This document shows positions 8,541 through 15,875 of a stretch of 17,618 nucleotides of DNA, one piece after another. Below the pieces are notes generated by a model. That model did not search any database. It saw nothing but the letters and a program-made list of their open reading frames with translations, and was not told the origin of the DNA. The DNA is taken from positions 1 to 17,618 of the forward strand of contig CAJUKP010000036.1 of assembly GCA_910587165.1 (NCBI GenBank), given 5' to 3'. The number at the start of each line of letters is the position of its first letter. The first letter of the stretch is position 1. Made by a program: the position numbers and the translations under genes. This DNA is from an uncultured Duncaniella sp. Its GTDB lineage: Bacteria > Bacteroidota > Bacteroidia > Bacteroidales > Muribaculaceae.

Positions 8541-9110
8541 CTATTTTCCATTCTTTTTCACCGACCAACCGAAGCGGCCTATCTCCGGACCCTGTTCGAA
8601 GTACCGGCCATGTGAATAGCTCATAAGGCCGGCAGATGCGAGATCGAAGGCACCGGTGACAGGGTCGATGAGACTTTCGTCGGCAAGGACGTTGACCACT
8701 TCGGCAATGAACATATCGTGACTGCCGAGACTGACAATTTGCATGACACGGCATTCGATGCTCAGAGGTGACTCGGCTATGCAGGGGCAGGCCACTTTCT
8801 CACCCTCGGATGGTGTGAGTCCGGTCTCTTTCCATTTGTCGTGGTCGGCACCCGATCGCACTCCGGCCCAGTCGGTGGCGCGGGCCATGGCGGCGGTGGT
8901 GAGGTTGATGGTGAATTCCATCCGCTCCCTGATGAGGTGGTAGGAATGGCGCTCAGGACGCACGGATATGTAGCACATGGCCGGGTTGGTGCATATTGTT
9001 CCGGTCCATGCCACAGTGATCATGTTTGACGACTCCATCGTGCCGCAGGTGACGAGCACCGCAGGTAGCGGATAGATCATCGTTCCGGGTTTCCAGGATA
9101 CCTTTGACAT
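8541..9110 (-). CDS. Flavin reductase family protein
   Basis: A protein of 189 residues of the flavin-reductase-like FMN-binding split-barrel family. The core signature is TVAWTGTICTNPAMCYISVRPERHSY (cited in part: TVAWTGTICTNP and ISVRPERHSY), followed by FTINL and the conserved ending YSHGRYFEQGPEIGRFGWSV. Members usually reduce or bind FMN with NAD(P)H, but the substrate here is not known. The ATG at 9110 (MSKVSWKPGTM) is chosen because homologues start about here and a start at 9182 would overlap pyrI by 49 bases with an unconserved His/Arg-rich stretch. The gap to pyrI is 23 bases, so it is probably co-transcribed with the pyrimidine genes and glyA. Confidence 0.88.
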   Translation of the reverse strand: MSKVSWKPGTMIYPLPAVLVTCGTMESSNMITVAWTGTICTNPAMCYISVRPERHSYHLIRERMEFTINLTTAAMARATDWAGVRSGADHDKWKETGLTPSEGEKVACPCIAESPLSIECRVMQIVSLGSHDMFIAEVVNVLADESLIDPVTGAFDLASAGLMSYSHGRYFEQGPEIGRFGWSVKKNGK

Positions 9111-9133
9111 TACGGCGTTGAAAGGGGGACGGT

Positions 9134-9598
9134 TCAGATGATGGCTTCGGTGCTCTTCACGGTGTGCGAGCAGTAGTGGCAACAGATGGTGACATCGTTG
9201 CGGTCAACGACATGGAAGCGTGTGAGCATAGGCTCATTGTTGGTGATGCATTTGGGATTTCCACATTTCACGAGTCCGACAATCGTGTCGGGCAGAGTGA
9301 CGGGGAATTTCTCGACCACCTCATAGTCACGTATTATGTTTATTACCGCCGATGGGGCTATCAGTGCGATGCGGTTGATGGTTTTCTCGGGGAAAATCAC
9401 GTCGGCCACTTTTATGATGCCCTTGTTGCCGAGGCGCTTGGAATCGAGATTGTTGCCAATGGTGACGGCTGTGTCCAGATTCTCAATGCCGAGTATCTTG
9501 ACGGCCTTGAAGAGCACTGACGAAGGGATGTGGTCAATCACGGTGCCGTTGCGCAGGGCTGCCACGGCGAGTTCTGATTTGGATACTGTCTTTGTCAT
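9134..9598 (-). CDS. pyrI: Aspartate carbamoyltransferase regulatory chain
   Basis: Regulatory subunit of aspartate transcarbamoylase: it binds CTP or ATP in its N-terminal domain and contacts PyrB through a C-terminal zinc domain. At 154 residues it matches the family. The zinc ligands are present with the right spacing: Cys112 and Cys117 (CGNPKC), then Cys140 and Cys143 (CHYC). The N-terminal part contains GTVIDHIPSS and a KRLGNKGIIKV segment as in known PyrI. It lies 12 bases after pyrB. The intact zinc site implies a CTP-regulated holoenzyme of the enteric type. Confidence 0.96.
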   Translation of the reverse strand: MTKTVSKSELAVAALRNGTVIDHIPSSVLFKAVKILGIENLDTAVTIGNNLDSKRLGNKGIIKVADVIFPEKTINRIALIAPSAVINIIRDYEVVEKFPVTLPDTIVGLVKCGNPKCITNNEPMLTRFHVVDRNDVTICCHYCSHTVKSTEAII

Positions 9599-9610
9599 AT
9601 CAACGGCTTG

Positions 9611-10531
9611 TTAGTCGGTTACGTCAATGCCAAGTGAGCGGCATATCAAAGCTTCGCGGGCATAGAGTCCGTTACGGGCCTGATCGAAATAGTAGGCATG
9701 GGGATTGTCATCGACATCCTGGGCGATTTCGTTGACACGTGGCAGCGGGTGGAGTATGCGCATATTCTCACGGGCTTCTCCGAGCATGGACGCGTTGAGA
9801 TTGTAGAGATCCTTGACCTGTTCGTATTCCATAATATCGGCGAAACGCTCGCGCTGCACACGGGTCATATATATGATGTCGGATGTGTTGATCACCTCGG
9901 GGGAGAAGTCGGTGTGCTCGGTGAAGCGTATTCCGTTCTCGCGGCAGAAAGTTTTGTATTCCTCGGGCATTCCGAGTTCCTTGCAGGCCACGAAGCGGAA
10001 TGTGGGGTTGAACCACCGCATGGCCATGATGAGCGAGTGGACGGTGCGGCCATATTTCAGGTCGCCGACAAGTGTGATGGTGAGATCCTCGAGCCGACCC
10101 TGTGTCTTGTAGATCGAGTAGAGGTCAAGCATGGTCTGCGAGGGGTGCTGATGGGCACCGTCGCCGGCGTTGATGACGGGAACATCGGTGACCTCGGTGG
10201 CGTAGAGAGCCGCTCCCTCGAGGTGGTGGCGCATGACGATGAGGTCGGCATAGTTGCTCACCATCTTGATGGTGTCTTTGAGTGTCTCTCCTTTTGATGT
10301 CGAGGTGTTCGAGGCATCGGAGAAGCCTATCACACGCCCGCCGAGACGGTTGACAGCAGTCTCGAAGCTGAGACGGGTTCGGGTGGACGGCTCGAAAAAG
10401 AGCGTTGCCACAACTTTTCCTTCAAGCAGCCTGCGGTTGGGGTTCTGCTCGAACTTACGCGCTGTCTCGAGGAGCTGCATAATCTCCTCGCGGCTTATAT
10501 CGCTGATTGACACAAGACTTTTGGTATTCAT
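9611..10531 (-). CDS. pyrB: Aspartate carbamoyltransferase catalytic chain
   Basis: Catalytic subunit that joins carbamoyl phosphate and aspartate, the committed step of pyrimidine synthesis. Active-site motifs are all present: FEPSTRTRLSFE with STRTR at 49-53, HPSQ at 129-132, and HPLPR at 261-265. The ATG at 10531 (MNTKSLVSISDIS, 306 residues) is preferred. An ATG at 10570 would add 13 unconserved residues and would lie inside the -7 promoter box. First gene of the pyrB-pyrI-flavin reductase-glyA run. Confidence 0.97.
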   Translation of the reverse strand: MNTKSLVSISDISREEIMQLLETARKFEQNPNRRLLEGKVVATLFFEPSTRTRLSFETAVNRLGGRVIGFSDASNTSTSKGETLKDTIKMVSNYADLIVMRHHLEGAALYATEVTDVPVINAGDGAHQHPSQTMLDLYSIYKTQGRLEDLTITLVGDLKYGRTVHSLIMAMRWFNPTFRFVACKELGMPEEYKTFCRENGIRFTEHTDFSPEVINTSDIIYMTRVQRERFADIMEYEQVKDLYNLNASMLGEARENMRILHPLPRVNEIAQDVDDNPHAYYFDQARNGLYAREALICRSLGIDVTD

Positions 10532-10567
10532 TGCAGTGAAATGATGGATGAATGGTGAGTTCCACCG

Positions 10568-10599
10568 CAAAGTTACGAATTTTATAGGTCACGCACAAA
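10568..10599 (-). promoter_or_regulatory. Bacteroidetes-type promoter of pyrB
   Basis: Minus strand TTTG (10596-10599), 20-base spacer, TAACTTTG (10568-10575): both elements match consensus exactly. The predicted leader is about 30 bases, too short for a pyrimidine attenuator. A GGTCA half-site lies in the spacer (10587-10591). Confidence 0.8.
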
Positions 10600-10632
10600 G
10601 TATTGGCGCATTTTGATGAATATCTTCGCGAG

Positions 10633-10644
10633 TGACCCAGGTCA
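10633..10644. promoter_or_regulatory. TGACC-CA-GGTCA palindrome before pyrB
   Basis: A perfect palindrome with 5-base arms overlaps the stop of the permease gene, about 35 bases upstream of the pyrB -33 box. A third GGTCA copy sits inside the promoter at 10587-10591. It could be an operator for the pyr operon; short length means chance is also possible. Confidence 0.25.
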
Positions 10645-11712
10645 GTTGTGGGATACCTTGTAATATAGGATTATTCCGATGATGGCGTATAGGAAATTGG
10701 GTATCCACATGGCCACGAACGGGGATGTCATGCCTGAGACTGCGAAAGTGGATGTCACGGTCATGAACAGGATGTAGCTGAACGACAGCACAAGACCTAT
10801 GCCGATGTTGACGCCCATTCCACCCTTGACCTTGCGTGATGACAGTGACATACCTATGACAGTGAGGATGAATGCAGCCGCTGTCATGGCATATCTGCGG
10901 TGGTTCTCGATCTCAAAAGTCTTGATATTGGCCACACCACGTTTTTTCTGGCTCTCGATATATGAGCGTAGTTCGGGGGAGGTCATCATCTCACAGTCGT
11001 TTTTGGAGATCAGGAAGTCTCGGGGCTCTATGGGTATGACGGTGTCGAGGCGGGATCCGCGTGTGATCTTCTCGCTGCGGCCGTCGAAGGTGCGTATCAT
11101 GTAGTCGCGGACAGTCCAGTTGTGGAGAGTGTCATAGCGTATGGTCTGGGCCGTGAGACGCGATACGAGTTTCTTGTCCTTGAATGATTCGAGGGAGAAC
11201 TTGTAGCCGGTCTTCTGGTTGTTGTCGTATCGCGACATATATGCAATCTCACCTTTAGCCACCTGCAGCTGGATGTTGGTGCCGTAGTCGACACGCTTGT
11301 TCTTCACGTAAGTATTGGTGTAATCAATACGTTTTACGTTGGCAGGCGGGATGATATATGCACTCAGGACATAGGTGGCTATGGCTATGACCGTGGCGCT
11401 TATGAGATATGGGCGCAGGAGACGGCGGTAGCTCATGCCGGTGGACAGCATGGCTATGATCTCGGAATTGTCGGCGAGCTTGGATGTGAAGAATATGACC
11501 GCTATGAAGGTGAAGAGGGGGCTGAACTGATTGGCGAAGTAGGGGAGGAAGTTGAGAAAGTAGTCGAACACGGTGGCCTTGAGAGGGGCCTTGAGGAATG
11601 AATCGAGTTTCTCGTTGATATCAAACATTATCGTGATGGCCAGGATGAGGGCTATCGCGAAAATGTAGGTTCCGAGGAATTTACGTATTATGTACCAGTC
11701 GAGTATCTTCAT
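10642..11712 (-). CDS. LptF/LptG-family permease (YjgP/YjgQ)
   Basis: Inner-membrane protein of 356 residues, the permease type that, with LptB and LptC, moves lipopolysaccharide from the inner membrane to the periplasmic bridge. The family layout is visible: three membrane segments in the first ~120 residues (starting YIIRKFLGTYIFAIALILAI), a periplasmic beta-rich domain at about 120-265, and three more segments to the end. The cytoplasmic coupling region is NSEIIAMLSTGMSYRRLLRP. LptF and LptG cannot be told apart with confidence from this copy alone. It lies 24 bases after tgt in the same direction and is the last gene of that run. Confidence 0.9.
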   Translation of the reverse strand: MKILDWYIIRKFLGTYIFAIALILAITIMFDINEKLDSFLKAPLKATVFDYFLNFLPYFANQFSPLFTFIAVIFFTSKLADNSEIIAMLSTGMSYRRLLRPYLISATVIAIATYVLSAYIIPPANVKRIDYTNTYVKNKRVDYGTNIQLQVAKGEIAYMSRYDNNQKTGYKFSLESFKDKKLVSRLTAQTIRYDTLHNWTVRDYMIRTFDGRSEKITRGSRLDTVIPIEPRDFLISKNDCEMMTSPELRSYIESQKKRGVANIKTFEIENHRRYAMTAAAFILTVIGMSLSSRKVKGGMGVNIGIGLVLSFSYILFMTVTSTFAVSGMTSPFVAMWIPNFLYAIIGIILYYKVSHN

Positions 11713-11736
11713 CAGTTGTCATGACGGGATTTCAGG

Positions 11737-12867
11737 TCAGAGCCGCCGGGTGACGCACTCGACCATTTCGGTCTTCCAAGTCTTGAAATCGCCGGCGATT
11801 ATGTGGCGTCGCGCCTCGCCGACGAGCCAAAGATAGAAGGCGAGATTGTGGATAGAGGCTATCTGCATGGCGAGAATCTCGTCGGCTATGAAAAGGTGGC
11901 GCAGATATGCCTTGGAATAAACCTGATCAACGAATGCGGGGCCATCTTCCTGGAGAGGGGAGAAGTCGTCGGCCCATTTGCGGTTGCGCATATTCATGAT
12001 GCCGTGGCGGGTGAAGAGCATTCCGTTACGGCCGTTGCGGGTGGGCATGACGCAATCCATCATATCGACACCGCGGTCGATTGCCTCGAGAATGTTGGCG
12101 GGCGTACCGACTCCCATCAGATAGCGCGGACGGTCGGCCGGGAGGATGTCGTTGACCACTTCGATCATCTCATACATTTTCTCGACAGGTTCGCCCACGG
12201 CAAGACCGCCGATTGCGTTGCCTTCGGCTCCGAGATCGGCCACATGACGTGCGGCGTCCTTGCGCAGCTCAGGATATACGACACCCTGGACTATGGGGAA
12301 AAATGCCTGCCGATAGCCATATTTGCCTTCGGTCTCGTTGAAATGTTTCCATCCGCGTTCGAGCCATCTCTGAGTGAGCTTCAACGAGCGCCGGGCATAG
12401 TCGAAATCGGCTGTTCCGGGAGGGCACTCGTCAAGTGCCATCATTATGTCGGCGCCGATGGAGCGCTGTATGTCGACGACTCCTTCGGGGGTGAAAAGAT
12501 GACGTGAACCGTCGATATGTGAACGGAAATGTGCGCCCTCCTCGGTGAGTTTGCGGTTGGACGAGAGGGAGAAAACCTGAAATCCGCCGCTGTCGGTGAG
12601 AATAGGTCGCTCCCAACCGTTGAATTTGTGGAGTCCTCCGGCTTTCTCGAGCACCTCTATGCCCGGGCGGAGATAGAGGTGGTATGTGTTGCCAAGTATG
12701 ATCTGGGCTTTTATGTCGTCACGCAGCTCGCGCTGGTGGACAGCCTTTACGCTGCCGAGAGTTCCCACGGGCATGAATATGGGGGTCTCGATGGTGCCGT
12801 GGTCGGTGGTGATCAGGCCGGCGCGGGCGTTGCTGCCAGCGGCTGTGGCCAGTAGCTGGAAATCCAT
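11737..12867 (-). CDS. tgt: tRNA-guanine(34) transglycosylase
   Basis: Swaps guanine for a queuine precursor (preQ1 in most bacteria) at position 34 of tRNAs with GUN anticodons. The 376 residues are full length. Catalytic residues are present: Asp92 in LTDSGGFQVF, the nucleophile Asp271 in MDCVMPTRNGRNG, and the base-recognition stretch GGLAVGE (220-226). Odd: the C-terminal zinc site is incomplete. Where well-studied enzymes have CxCxxC, this protein has DGPAFVDQVYSKAYLRH (about 308-324) with no cysteine; only the His ligand (His340 in SIHNL) remains. I believe this is common in Bacteroidetes but could not check. It lies 13 bases after the FKBP gene. Confidence 0.95.
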   Translation of the reverse strand: MDFQLLATAAGSNARAGLITTDHGTIETPIFMPVGTLGSVKAVHQRELRDDIKAQIILGNTYHLYLRPGIEVLEKAGGLHKFNGWERPILTDSGGFQVFSLSSNRKLTEEGAHFRSHIDGSRHLFTPEGVVDIQRSIGADIMMALDECPPGTADFDYARRSLKLTQRWLERGWKHFNETEGKYGYRQAFFPIVQGVVYPELRKDAARHVADLGAEGNAIGGLAVGEPVEKMYEMIEVVNDILPADRPRYLMGVGTPANILEAIDRGVDMMDCVMPTRNGRNGMLFTRHGIMNMRNRKWADDFSPLQEDGPAFVDQVYSKAYLRHLFIADEILAMQIASIHNLAFYLWLVGEARRHIIAGDFKTWKTEMVECVTRRL

Positions 12868-12880
12868 TGATAGCAGGTGC

Positions 12881-13438
12881 TTATTGTTTCTCGTAGTCGA
12901 CGATATCGACGAGTTTCAAATCAAACACAAGTGTCGAATAGGGGGGGATGATGCCTTGCGATGAGCTGCCGTAGCCGAGGGTATAGGGGATTACCACACG
13001 TGCGCTGTCGCCCACTCTCATATAGAGGAGTGCGATTGTCCATCCCTGGATGAGTTTGTCGGGGCGTGTCTGGAAGACGCTGTCTGTCTGAAGGTAGGAT
13101 GAATCAAAGGGGACATCATTGCAGAGGCGTCCGATGTATTTCACATTCACTGTGGATGTGAGAAGGGGGGAGAGGTTGCCTTCTGTCAGCTTGCGGTCGT
13201 TGAGATAGCGTATGAGAATCTGGGCCGAGCTGTTCCAGACCGGAGTGAGAGGCTCGTATAGGTTTGTGCCTTCAGGACTGAGGGTATATTTCTGGTCGTC
13301 GAAGAAGGCTTCGTTTTCCTCACGCCATTCTTTGTATGTATCCCAGGTTTCGCTGTCATCGTCGCTGTTGCAGCTCCCGGCCATGAGGCCGAGGGCTACA
13401 GCAGGGATGAATAGGAATGCTTTTTGTAGGATGTTCAT
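12881..13438 (-). CDS. FKBP-type peptidyl-prolyl isomerase lipoprotein
   Basis: Predicted lipoprotein of 185 residues with an FKBP domain that would catalyse proline isomerisation in the folding of envelope proteins. The signal peptide ends in the lipobox LMAGSC, so Cys23 is lipidated. The next residues are N-S-D-D-D, resembling the acidic signal that sends Bacteroides lipoproteins to the cell surface. The FKBP domain occupies about 95-182: VKYIGRLCNDVPFDSSY, KLIQGWTIALLYMRVGDSARVVIP, LGYGSSSQGIIPPYSTLVFDLKLVDI. The start is 10 bases after the LemA stop. Enzyme activity is inferred from the family. Confidence 0.92.
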   Translation of the reverse strand: MNILQKAFLFIPAVALGLMAGSCNSDDDSETWDTYKEWREENEAFFDDQKYTLSPEGTNLYEPLTPVWNSSAQILIRYLNDRKLTEGNLSPLLTSTVNVKYIGRLCNDVPFDSSYLQTDSVFQTRPDKLIQGWTIALLYMRVGDSARVVIPYTLGYGSSSQGIIPPYSTLVFDLKLVDIVDYEKQ

Positions 13439-13448
13439 TATTTGATAG

Positions 13449-14027
13449 TTAGAACTTCACTTCGGGTGCGCGCTGGGCTGCGTCGTCGGCCTTGAACTGA
13501 GGCTGAGGCGAGAAGCCGAACCACCCGGCGTAGATAACGGTGGGGAATTTCTTGATGGCCGTATTGTAGCCTGCCACGGCCTCGGTGTAGCGGCCGCGGG
13601 CTGTCGCAATGCGGTTTTCGGTGCCTTCGAGCTGCACCTGGAGGTCACGGAAGTTTTCGTTGGCCTTCAGGTCGGGGTAGGCCTCGGTGACGGCGAGAAG
13701 TGACTTGAGTGCGCCTGTGAGCTCATTCTGGGCAGCCTGGAATTTTGCCAGGCTTTCCTCGTCGAGGTTCGCGGGGTCAATGTTGATGGATGTGGCGGCC
13801 GCACGGGCTTTGGTCACATTCTCGAGTGTGGAGCTTTCGTGGGTGGCGTAGCCTTTGACTGTATTGACGAGGTTGGGGATGAGATCGGAGCGACGCTGGT
13901 ACTGGTTCTGCACCTCGGCCCACTGCTGCTCGACACCCTGTTTCTGTTCGACGAGGGAGTTGTAGTTGCATGAACTGAGGGCCGGAAGCATCGCGGCCAG
14001 AAGGAGAATGATTTTGAAATGTTTCAT
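13449..14027 (-). CDS. LemA family lipoprotein
   Basis: LemA-family protein of 192 residues; the molecular role of the family is not established. A signal peptide with lipobox ALSSC lipidates Cys20. The family core follows: YNSLVEQKQGVEQQWAEVQNQYQRRSDLIPNLVNTVKGY (cited in part: QWAEVQNQYQRRSDLIPNLV), with helical, coiled-coil-like sequence to about 150. The end has the conserved AGYNTAIKKFPTVIYAGWFGF. LemA genes often sit beside TPM-domain genes, but none is nearby. Here it lies between glyS (26-base gap) and the FKBP gene (10-base gap). Confidence 0.93.
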   Translation of the reverse strand: MKHFKIILLLAAMLPALSSCNYNSLVEQKQGVEQQWAEVQNQYQRRSDLIPNLVNTVKGYATHESSTLENVTKARAAATSINIDPANLDEESLAKFQAAQNELTGALKSLLAVTEAYPDLKANENFRDLQVQLEGTENRIATARGRYTEAVAGYNTAIKKFPTVIYAGWFGFSPQPQFKADDAAQRAPEVKF

Positions 14028-14053
14028 AACAGGTAAGTAAAATGAAGAGAGAT

Positions 14054-15598
14054 TTATCCCAATTTGCGGAGGAGGGAATTGAGAGATACGTTGGAGTGGA
14101 TGATCTTGTGGAGATCGTCGATGCTTACACGTGTCTGCTGCATGGAATCACGTTCGCGAAGTGTGACGGTGTTGTCCTCGAGGGTCTGATGGTCCACGGT
14201 GATACAGTAAGGTGTGCCGATGGCGTCCTGACGGCGGTAGCGTTTGCCGATGGTATCTTTTTCCTCGTAGTGTGTGGCGAAGTCAAATTTGAGATCGTTG
14301 ACAATCTCGCGGGCCTTTTCGGGGAGTCCGTCTTTCTTCACGAGCGGGAGCACGGCGCACTTGACGGGTGCGAGGGGAGCGGGGAGGTGAAGCACCACAC
14401 GCTTGTCGCCGCCTTCGAGCTGCTGCTCCTCATAGCTTGAGCAAAGCACGCTGAGCACCATGCGGTCAACGCCGATGGAGGTCTCGATCACGTATGGGGT
14501 GTAGCTTTCGTTGAGCTCGGGGTCGAAATACTGTATCTTCTTGCCTGAGAATTTCTCATGCTGCGAGAGGTCGAAGTTGGTGCGTGAGTGGATGCCCTCA
14601 ACTTCCTTGAATCCGAACGGCATCTGGAATTCGATGTCGGTGGCCGCATTGGCGTAGTGGGCGAGTTTCTCATGGTCGTGATAGCGGTATTTCTCGTCGC
14701 CGAGGCCGAGGGCCTTGTGCCAGCGGAGACGGAATTCCTTCCATTTCTTGAACCACTCCATCTCGGAACCGGGGCGAACGAAGAACTGCATCTCCATCTG
14801 CTCGAACTCTCTCATGCGGAAGATGAACTGACGGGCAACTATTTCGTTACGGAAAGCCTTGCCTATCTGGGCGATGCCGAAGGGGATGCGCATACGGCCT
14901 GTCTTCTGCACGTTGAGGTAGTTGACAAAGATGCCCTGGGCGGTCTCGGGACGGAGATAGACTGTCATCGAGCCGTCGGCTGTGGAGCCCATCTCGGTTT
15001 TGAACATGAGGTTGAACTGGCGTACTTCTGTCCAGTTCTTGGTGCCGGAAATGGGGCATACGATCTCTTCGTCGACAATTATCTGGCGGAGGCCGTCGAG
15101 GTCGCTGTCATTCATTGCCTTTGCAAAACGCTCGTGGAGGGCGTCGCGTCTGGCAACGATGTCGAGCACGCGGGGATTTGTCTGACGGAACATGGCTTCG
15201 TCGAAGTTCTCGCCGAAGCGTTTGGCTGCTTTTGCCACTTCCTTGTCGATCTTCTCGTCCATCTTGGCGATGTGATCCTCGATGAGCACATCGGCACGAT
15301 AGCGTTTCTTGGAGTCTTTGTTGTCAATGAGAGGATCGTTGAAAGCGTCGACGTGGCCTGATGCTTTCCAGATGGTCGGATGCATGAAGATGGCAGAGTC
15401 GATGCCTACGATGTTCTCATGAAGGAGGGTCATTGAGTCCCACCAGTAACGTTTGATGTTGTTTTTGAGTTCTACGCCGTTCTGGCCGTAGTCGTAGACA
15501 GCGGAGAGGCCGTCATAGATTTCGCTGGACTGGAATACAAAGCCATACTCTTTAGCGTGGCTCACGATCTTCTTGAAAACATCTTCCTGGGTTGCCAT
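14054..15598 (-). CDS. glyS: Glycine--tRNA ligase (single-chain dimeric type)
   Basis: Class II aminoacyl-tRNA synthetase that charges tRNA-Gly. Its 514 residues are the homodimeric type, not the alpha2-beta2 type of proteobacteria. Class II motif 2 is at about 249-273 (FRNEIVARQFIFRMREFEQM) and motif 3 at about 373-384 (TSIGVDRMVLSV). LRPETAQGIFVNY (215-227) is diagnostic. The anticodon-binding domain runs from about 405 to the end (LAPVKCAVLPLVKKDG). The start MATQEDVFKKIVSHAKEYGFV fits homologues. It has its own promoter-like box 69 bases upstream and probably leads the run glyS-lemA-FKBP-tgt-permease. Confidence 0.97.
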   Translation of the reverse strand: MATQEDVFKKIVSHAKEYGFVFQSSEIYDGLSAVYDYGQNGVELKNNIKRYWWDSMTLLHENIVGIDSAIFMHPTIWKASGHVDAFNDPLIDNKDSKKRYRADVLIEDHIAKMDEKIDKEVAKAAKRFGENFDEAMFRQTNPRVLDIVARRDALHERFAKAMNDSDLDGLRQIIVDEEIVCPISGTKNWTEVRQFNLMFKTEMGSTADGSMTVYLRPETAQGIFVNYLNVQKTGRMRIPFGIAQIGKAFRNEIVARQFIFRMREFEQMEMQFFVRPGSEMEWFKKWKEFRLRWHKALGLGDEKYRYHDHEKLAHYANAATDIEFQMPFGFKEVEGIHSRTNFDLSQHEKFSGKKIQYFDPELNESYTPYVIETSIGVDRMVLSVLCSSYEEQQLEGGDKRVVLHLPAPLAPVKCAVLPLVKKDGLPEKAREIVNDLKFDFATHYEEKDTIGKRYRRQDAIGTPYCITVDHQTLEDNTVTLRERDSMQQTRVSIDDLHKIIHSNVSLNSLLRKLG

Positions 15599-15666
15599 AG
15601 GTCTGATTATGGGATAGAATTATCTTAAATATCTGTTGTCTGGGTTGGAGAGATACTATTAGGGTG

Positions 15667-15674
15667 CAAAGTTA
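15667..15674 (-). promoter_or_regulatory. -7 box of the glyS promoter
   Basis: TAACTTTG on the minus strand matches TAnnTTTG exactly and is identical to the boxes before leuA and pyrB. No good TTTG is found at the expected -33 position (about 15694-15698). The predicted leader is about 60 bases. Confidence 0.55.
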
Positions 15675-15719
15675 AGAAAAATATCTCACCTCATGGCATA
15701 AACGGAGAAAAATTCTCAA

Positions 15720-15830
15720 TCAGGGCCCACGGAATGGGATGAATTGTCCGGATACGAGGTTGCCGCTTTGAGAGGCTTCCACAATATATAATGATGGTAG
15801 GATAATCGGCAGGCACTCTATCCGTAACAT
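15720..15830 (-). CDS. Possible 36-residue small protein
   Basis: An ATG frame of 36 codons begins MLRIECLPIILPSLYIVEAS and ends GQFIPFRGP. It lies inside a strongly self-complementary block between the CotH-like gene and glyS. There is no clear ribosome binding site, only an A-rich stretch before the ATG. The composition is protein-like, but the constraint could come from the RNA or DNA structure. It may be a real small protein, the tail of a decayed gene, or a chance frame in a repeat. No family recognised. Confidence 0.2.
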   Translation of the reverse strand: MLRIECLPIILPSLYIVEASQSGNLVSGQFIPFRGP

Positions 15831-15861
15831 TTTTCACATCATCCCATTTCAAACCTCCCTG
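15721..15861. repeat. Long interrupted nested inverted repeat
   Basis: Five arms pair in nested order around a 47-base loop (15765-15811). CAGGG 15721-15725 pairs with 15857-15861. AATGGGATGA 15733-15742 pairs with 15839-15848. CGGATA 15749-15754 pairs with 15819-15824, GAG 15756-15758 with 15816-15818, and TGCC 15761-15764 with 15812-15815. That is 28 pairs in about 141 bp. There is no T run at the end, so it is not a standard terminator, though it sits 15 bases after the CotH-like stop. It could be a structured RNA, an mRNA 3' end, or a small palindromic mobile element. Confidence 0.6.
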
Positions 15862-15875
15862 TCCTTGCTTATGTG

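Noticed and set aside
9111..9182. N-terminal extension of the flavin reductase to an ATG at 9182
   Set aside because: Would overlap pyrI and adds 24 unconserved residues; the ATG at 9110 fits the family.
9698..10297. Open frame of 199 codons on the plus strand inside pyrB
   Set aside because: Antisense shadow of pyrB in a GC-rich conserved gene.
10532..10570. N-terminal extension of pyrB to an ATG at 10570
   Set aside because: Would begin within the -7 promoter box; the family start is MNTKSLVSI at 10531.
11803..12507. Open frame of 234 codons on the plus strand inside tgt
   Set aside because: Antisense shadow of tgt; no signal, domain or start context.
14588..15361. Open frame of 257 codons on the plus strand inside glyS
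   Set aside because: Antisense shadow of a highly conserved gene; composition follows the complementary codons of glyS and no family is recognisable.
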